A stretch of 10,043 nt of DNA, taken from a candidate division NPL-UPA2 bacterium (GTDB lineage Bacteria > Bacillota > UBA994). The notes below the pieces were generated by a model, which was given only the letters and a program-made list of their open reading frames with translations, made no database searches and was not told the DNA's origin. Made by a program: the position numbers and the translations under genes. The stretch spans positions 1 to 10,043 of the forward strand of contig QLUB01000071.1 of assembly GCA_018725205.1 (NCBI GenBank). The letters run 5' to 3'. How positions within the stretch are numbered: the stretch's first letter is position 1; every line of letters begins with the position of its first letter. Shown here one piece after another: positions 7,037 through 10,043 of the stretch.

Positions 7037-8263
7037 TTATACCATGCCAACCGGCAGCACCCATACTCTGTCGGTCAACGGCAGCCGCTCCTTAGCTAGG
7101 CAAATAATCGCGCCGGGGCCAACCCGCTTGCTTGGGTTGTTATCCAAGCAACGGAAGGCCTTGACCATGGACCTTGTCGGGTCGCTACTGGTTTTGATTT
7201 CGATAGGGTGCAGTGTATCACCGTGCTCAATCAGCAAATCGATCTCGTTCTTGTCGGTATCGCGGTAATAATAGAGCGGCGGATTTGCAACGCCGTCATT
7301 GTAATAGCTCTTAAGAACTTCGGTGAACACAAATGTCTCGAAGATGCTCCCCCACATCGCGCCATTCACCAATTGTTCCGGCGTGTTCCACCCAAGTAAC
7401 CAGCAGGCAAGACCCGTGTCTAGGAAGTAGAGTTTCGGCGTCTTGACTAGGCGCTTATTTAGGTTGTTATGATACGGCTCAAGCAGACATACAAGTCCGC
7501 TAGACTCCAGCGCCGACAGCCACGCGCGTATCGTTTTGACATCCTTGCCGCAAATCTCCGCCATGGTAGTCAGGTTAAGCGTTGTCCCGGTAAGAGAGGC
7601 GGCAGCTCTGACAAACTTGATAAAGGCTGATTCATCCTGAATGTTAAGCACATCCCTGATGTCCTTTTCGATGTATGTTTGCAGATACGAACTGTGAAAA
7701 TCAGCCCATGCATAGTGCTCGCTTTGCGTCGCATGCAGTTCCGGAAATCCGCCCTTGTGAATGAGCGATACTATGTCTCCGTAATCGAAATTAGCGTCGT
7801 TGCCTACCGCCTCCATGTGCTGAGTTGTCGGCATAAAAGGCAGTCGATATGTCAGGCCTGCCAACTCACGCATGGACATACCCAAGAGCTTAATGACCCC
7901 CGCGCGCCCCGCCAAACTGTCGCTGACGTGCTTCATAAGCCTAAGACTCTGTGAACCAGTGAGGTAAAACTGCCCTTTGGCCGCGTCCTCATCCACGATA
8001 TCTTTAATGAAGTCGAAGAGCTCTGCCGCCTTCTGTATTTCGTCAACGATAATGGGCGGCTTGTAGGTATCGAAAAACAGTGATGGGTTAGCACGAGCGC
8101 TGTCGCGCACCAACGGTCGGTTCAGGGCAATGTAGTTGATTCCGCGATAAACTTCCCTAAGCATAGTCGACTTGCCGACCTGACGGGCTCCAGTCAGTAC
8201 CACCACAGGCTTACGCTCAGCAATACGAGTAACTACCGGCTCAATATGCCGTCTAATGTACAT
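7037..8263 (-). CDS. AAA_14 / DUF4143 ATP-binding protein
   Basis: It has 408 residues and belongs to a widespread family of ATPases of unknown cellular role, often seen in accessory regions. The N-terminal AAA_14 domain has Walker A GARQVGKS (25-32), Walker B IIVDE (71-75) and the YLTGSQS sensor block. It is followed by a winged-helix-like segment (LTTMAEICGKDVKTIRAWL). The C-terminal DUF4143 part contains FETFVFTEVLKSY, then EIDLLIE with D342, and IEIKTS with E355 and K357, a pattern like a PD-(D/E)xK nuclease site. Length is normal for the family (about 380-450) and no frame damage is seen. The open frame extends upstream to 8344, but ATG 8263 is chosen for the AAAGGAGG 6 bases before it. 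The stop is one base from repeat copy 4. The lipoprotein and rmuC follow on the same strand and may share the transcript. Whether the nuclease-like site is active is unknown. Confidence 0.92.
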   Translation of the reverse strand: MYIRRHIEPVVTRIAERKPVVVLTGARQVGKSTMLREVYRGINYIALNRPLVRDSARANPSLFFDTYKPPIIVDEIQKAAELFDFIKDIVDEDAAKGQFYLTGSQSLRLMKHVSDSLAGRAGVIKLLGMSMRELAGLTYRLPFMPTTQHMEAVGNDANFDYGDIVSLIHKGGFPELHATQSEHYAWADFHSSYLQTYIEKDIRDVLNIQDESAFIKFVRAAASLTGTTLNLTTMAEICGKDVKTIRAWLSALESSGLVCLLEPYHNNLNKRLVKTPKLYFLDTGLACWLLGWNTPEQLVNGAMWGSIFETFVFTEVLKSYYNDGVANPPLYYYRDTDKNEIDLLIEHGDTLHPIEIKTSSDPTRSMVKAFRCLDNNPSKRVGPGAIICLAKERLPLTDRVWVLPVGMV

Positions 8264-8269
8264 ATCCAC

Positions 8270-8277
8270 CCTCCTTT
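8270..8277 (-). promoter_or_regulatory. Ribosome binding site of the ATPase gene
   Basis: A full AAAGGAGG on the minus strand, 6 bases before ATG 8263. It is the strongest such site in the window and sets the start well inside the longer open frame. Confidence 0.8.
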
Positions 8278-8285
8278 CTCGTAAT

Positions 8286-8306
8286 TTATGGAATACAACT
8301 CCATAA
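8286..8306. promoter_or_regulatory. Inverted repeat, candidate operator of the ATPase gene
   Basis: Perfect 7-base arms TTATGGA (8286-8292) and TCCATAA (8300-8306) are separated by 7 bases. One arm overlaps the predicted -10 box and the other covers the early transcribed region, the place where a dimeric repressor would block transcription. The regulator is not identifiable in the window. Confidence 0.4.
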
Positions 8307-8331
8307 TATACGACCAAACAACGCAAAGCAA
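8303..8331 (-). promoter_or_regulatory. Candidate promoter of the ATPase gene
   Basis: On the minus strand TTGCTT (8331-8326) precedes TATTAT (8308-8303) with a 17-base spacer. The -10 matches the consensus at 5 of 6 positions and the -35 at 3 of 6. The transcript would start near 8296, about 33 bases before the ATG. Confidence 0.45.
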
Positions 8332-8521
8332 GGTGCAGAAGCAAGATTTTCCGAGCTCATGCGCGAGGCTAGCCTCGGACTTGAAGTGGTTTCCACCAAC
8401 AAACATGGTTCGGGAAGTCTGGTTTCGTTGGTAAGGACAGATATCCTCACTGCTGCGCTGCGAGGGCGATCGAGTTGCATTACGAAAGGCTCTGGGTCTT
8501 TAGCGCATACCCATTCGCTTT
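8332..8521. other. Stretch without a convincing gene
   Basis: Together with the promoter region before it, this leaves about 260 bases between the ATPase start and the HicA-like ORF with no supported gene. A plus-strand frame from 8359 to 8559 reads GLEVVSTNKHGSGSLVSLV near its start, which looks somewhat protein-like. It has no ribosome binding site and no family I recognise, and it runs out of frame with the HicA-like ORF. It may be the remnant of a degraded gene. Confidence 0.3.
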
Positions 8522-8764
8522 ATGCAGTGGGATGTCGCACGTCGCTTGCGCTACCTTAACATGCAACCCGCCCGCAAAGGCAGCAACACATATCTCGGGG
8601 TTGGTCGCGACGGTGTTTTGCGCCGCTGCTACTTCCACTACCATTCCGACAGCACGCCAGTCGCCACAGGGACTGCCGCCGCCATTGCTTCGCAACTCGG
8701 CTTTGCCCCGGCTAGGCCTGCTAGGGCAATAAGCAGGAGAAACGACTTTTGCGGGCAGCGGTAA
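8522..8764 (+). pseudogene. HicA-like toxin ORF or remnant, antisense to the end of the M20 gene
   Basis: An 80-codon plus-strand frame. Residues 1 to about 61 have the order of HicA mRNA interferase features: DVARRLRYL helix, RKGSN where HicA has KGSH, a DG turn and RR, the strand CYFHYHSD, then the GT..AIASQLGF helix that normally closes the fold. The catalytic His of the KGSH motif is replaced by Asn. There is no Shine-Dalgarno before the ATG, an in-frame TAG lies at 8501, and no HicB antitoxin is adjacent. After LGF the frame continues for about 20 residues only as the antisense of the M20 gene, so the original stop appears lost. The HicA relation is from memory of the family pattern, not a search. 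It could instead be an intact divergent gene, or chance. Confidence 0.35.
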
Positions 8765-9894
8765 GTCCCGGTGGGGTCAAACCATTCGCCTAGGCTGTGT
8801 ATACCGCCCTCTTTCCCGCCCCGACCAAGCGTCACGGCGGGAATTCCCATGCTCACTGGTATGTTGGTATTCGTGCATCCGCCCGCTTCAAGCCGCGGCG
8901 TGATGCCGAGCGCCTCGGTCGCCTGCCAGGCCAGCTGCACTATAGCCGCATCTCTGGGCTGCGTCCCCGCCGGCGCATCGAGGATCTTTTCGTAAGTAAC
9001 TGTAACTGCCTTGCGCCCCCAACGCGCGTTCTCGAGTGCCGCCCCCTGTTCAAAGGCGGCAATCGCCTCCGCTTCGAACTTGTCTAGCTCGGCGCCGTCA
9101 TCCGAGCGCATATTTATCTTAAAGCTCGCCTGCTCCGCGATGGCATGAATCTGATGCCCGCCCTCAATCAGGCTGACGGTGAAAGTAGTTTTAGGCAAAA
9201 TGGGCGGTCGCAAATCGCTAAGCAAGGCCACCGCCCGCGCCGCAGCATGAACAGGGCTCGGCAGACCAAATGCCCCGTAAGCGTGGCCGCCGGGGCCCAT
9301 ATAGGTCACGGCAAAATTCCTGATCCCCGTGGCCTGATAAACAATTGAATCGACGCCCGCACCGTCAATAGAAACACTAGCCGCTATTTCGGGGTGCGAC
9401 AGGAGCAAACCCCGCATGCCGGCCAGCCCGCCCATGCCTTCTTCGCGGGTGGTGCCAGCAAAGACAATGTCCCCCACTGTCTCAATGCCAGCATAGTCTA
9501 AGGCACGTATGACGCATAGGTTCGCCGCCAAGCCTCGGGTATCATCACAGATGCCCGGTGCATAAATCTTGCCCTCGCGCTCCACAGGCTTTACATCGGT
9601 GCCAAAGGGAAACACCGTGTCGAGATGTGCCTCCAGCAGAATGACCGGACCCTGCCATGACCCTTGCCCCCTGCCGGGCCGTCGACCAAGGGCGTTGCCG
9701 TGTTCGTCGATATGCACATCCCGCAGCCCGAGCTCACGCAAGCGCCTAGCGTAATCTCTCGCCCGCTTCTCCTCGTGAAAAGTGGGTGCTTCGATTAAGA
9801 CGATTTCCTTTTGCTCGGAGATGGTGCGTTCGTGGTCAGCTTCAATAAACGCTAGGCCGGCCTGGACCCGTTTGTTCGCGAGTATTGCTTGCAT
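8638..9894 (-). CDS. M20 family zinc metallopeptidase, YgeY/ArgE/DapE-like
   Basis: A cytoplasmic two-zinc peptidase or deacylase of 418 residues acting on an amide bond of a small substrate; the substrate cannot be told from sequence. The M20 site is complete: AHLD with ligand H90 and catalytic D92, PGICDD with bridging D117, TREEG with catalytic E151 and ligand E152, IDG with ligand D177, and GIHSLGEW with ligand H366. The dimerisation domain (about 185-300) contains MGPGGHAYG. The last residues, about 397-418 (from AKPSCEAM to the end), go past the usual family end and are antisense to the HicA-like ORF, so the native stop was probably lost. AAAAGGAG lies 11 bases before ATG 9894 and 8 bases before GTG 9897, so the start may be one residue earlier. 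A minus-strand gene ends 83 bases upstream and may be cotranscribed; no good promoter is seen in that gap. Confidence 0.94.
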   Translation of the reverse strand: MQAILANKRVQAGLAFIEADHERTISEQKEIVLIEAPTFHEEKRARDYARRLRELGLRDVHIDEHGNALGRRPGRGQGSWQGPVILLEAHLDTVFPFGTDVKPVEREGKIYAPGICDDTRGLAANLCVIRALDYAGIETVGDIVFAGTTREEGMGGLAGMRGLLLSHPEIAASVSIDGAGVDSIVYQATGIRNFAVTYMGPGGHAYGAFGLPSPVHAAARAVALLSDLRPPILPKTTFTVSLIEGGHQIHAIAEQASFKINMRSDDGAELDKFEAEAIAAFEQGAALENARWGRKAVTVTYEKILDAPAGTQPRDAAIVQLAWQATEALGITPRLEAGGCTNTNIPVSMGIPAVTLGRGGKEGGIHSLGEWFDPTGTYRCPQKSFLLLIALAGLAGAKPSCEAMAAAVPVATGVLSEW

Positions 9895-9977
9895 CACGGG
9901 GATCACTCCTTTTCGCAATTCTAGACACGGTTGTGAGCTCGAAAAGCCTTCCGTAGTACCCTTTCCTGCTAGGCGCG

Positions 9978-10043
9978 CTATTCGGCTCCCCGAGGAATGA
10001 AGCCGATGTCCCTGAGCGAGCGTGACAAGGCGATGAAATCCGC
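9978..10043 (-). CDS. C-terminal end of an unidentified protein
   Basis: The last 21 codons of a minus-strand frame enter from the right edge and end at TAG 9980-9978. The visible tail includes SRSLRDIGFIPRGAE. The frame is open to the edge and its composition is protein-like, but it is too short to name. It lies upstream of the M20 peptidase on the same strand, which suggests the same operon. Confidence 0.5.
   Translation of the reverse strand, partial: ADFIALSRSLRDIGFIPRGAE

Noticed and set aside
6978..7268. Plus-strand frame starting at the lipoprotein ATG region and crossing repeat copy 4
   Set aside because: It is antisense to the lipoprotein start and the well-supported ATPase gene and has no family features.
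8338..8347. A fifth half-arm of the repeat upstream of the ATPase promoter
   Set aside because: GAAGCAAGAT matches the arm at only 8 of 10 positions, with no core or partner arm nearby.
8359..8559. Plus-strand 66-codon frame as a HicB antitoxin or other partner gene
   Set aside because: It shows no HicB pattern, no ribosome binding site and no recognisable family, and it ends within the HicA-like frame.

Overview
The window looks like chromosome from a bacterium of the Bacillota (Firmicutes) type with moderate to slightly high GC. This is an inference from strong AAAGGAGG/AGGAG Shine-Dalgarno sites, frequent GTG starts, sigma-A-like promoters, and the mix of a PepF-type M3 peptidase, a DEAD-box helicase and a PAS/GGDEF/HD-GYP protein. 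No rRNA, tRNA, CRISPR array or intact insertion sequence was seen.

Layout. Left block, minus strand (1-3063): a sigma-A-like promoter drives a 406-residue DEAD-box RNA helicase. Twenty bases downstream follows a large cyclic-di-GMP protein, PAS-PAS-PAS-GGDEF-HD-GYP, cut by the left edge at its HDIGK motif. Divergent from it on the plus strand is an intact M3 oligoendopeptidase F (3259-5040). Convergent to that is a minus-strand set: an AAA_14/DUF4143 ATPase (7037-8263), a small lipoprotein (6629-6979) and rmuC (5088-6632). The lipoprotein stop and rmuC start overlap as ATGA, so these two should be translationally coupled. After a roughly 260-base stretch with no convincing gene and a HicA-like ORF or remnant, an M20 metallopeptidase (8638-9894, minus) follows, with the last 21 codons of another minus gene at the right edge.

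The most unusual structure is a dispersed palindromic repeat present four times (3131, 5039, 6656, 6996). Its 10-base arms GAAGCAAAAG / CTTTTGCTTC flank a directional core GGACGGAGC. Two copies carry extra tandem half-arms at an 11-base period, always on the same side of the core. The copies are tightly placed against genes: one supplies part of the TGA stops of two convergent genes, one starts one base after a stop codon, one is translated as the C-terminus of the lipoprotein, and one abuts the -35 box of the helicase promoter. They resemble REP-like mobile palindromes, but no transposase lies in the window.

A second point of interest is at 8522-8764. A plus-strand ORF with HicA-toxin-like features runs antisense into the 3' end of the M20 gene, whose last roughly 22 residues look acquired from that overlap.
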